From: Bugula neritina
Lineage: Eukaryota > Bryozoa > Gymnolaemata > Cheilostomatida > Bugulidae
Assembly (NCBI GenBank): GCA_964035545.1
Contig: OZ037767.1
Location: 3,418,680-3,482,679 of the forward strand
Reading direction: 5' to 3'
DNA length: 64,000 bases
The notes under the pieces are model-generated. The model was not told the DNA's origin and searched no databases. It saw only the letters and a program-made list of their open reading frames with translations. The translations under genes were made by a program, and so were the position numbers. Of this stretch, positions 63,946-64,000 are shown in pieces; the stretch's first letter is position 1; every line of letters starts with the position of its first letter.

Positions 63946-64000
63946 CCCTCAACCCCAAAATTATATACTATAAGTTTCAGCATATTTGTGTTCATCAGAA

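Overview
The window is nuclear DNA from an invertebrate animal. It is strongly AT-rich, and every recognisable gene except one is cut by GT-AG introns. There are no operons, ribosome-binding sites or prokaryotic signals. The gene content (Mediator subunit 7, NSMCE1, an ETNPPL/PHYKPL-type aminotransferase homologue, a SEC14-like lipid-transfer protein, cytosolic sulfotransferases) is metazoan. A lophotrochozoan such as a mollusc or bryozoan is my guess, not something the sequence proves. I rebuilt the gene models by hand from ORFs, splice sites and reading-frame phase; the seven full multi-exon or single-exon models below close in frame.

Layout. 1-300: possible 3' end of a + strand gene. 1137-5696 (-): five-exon coiled-coil protein. 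6488-7189 (-): MED7, single exon. 9319-11613 (+): NSMCE1, five exons. Arrays of TAATAG-like simple repeats lie on both sides of NSMCE1. 14602-21728 (+): eleven-exon class-III aminotransferase homologue whose PLP-binding lysine is replaced by arginine. 21729-37344: about 15.6 kb with no confident gene. It holds a giant (GT)n microsatellite (32437-33210), one orphan exon-like ORF (-, 30016-30107), one exon-like segment that looks non-coding (+, 30563-30628) and one unrecognised ORF (+, 34556-34773). 37345-46733 (+): SEC14L2-like CRAL-TRIO/GOLD protein, eleven exons. 47980-61485 (-): three tandem cytosolic sulfotransferase genes, each with seven exons. 61486-64000: tRNA-like element and a 20-bp minisatellite at the edge.

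The genes do not form one pathway. MED7 (transcription) and NSMCE1 (SMC5/6 genome stability) are divergently transcribed housekeeping genes. The sulfotransferase cluster is a dynamic family: spacer and gene were duplicated together as a unit of about 5.1 kb, paralogues are mosaics that suggest gene conversion, and a tRNA-derived SINE sits in one copy but not its sister. The strongest biological surprise is the aminotransferase homologue. It keeps its whole exon structure and fold motifs but has lost the Schiff-base lysine, so it is a candidate pseudoenzyme. I did not find a previously undescribed multi-gene system.
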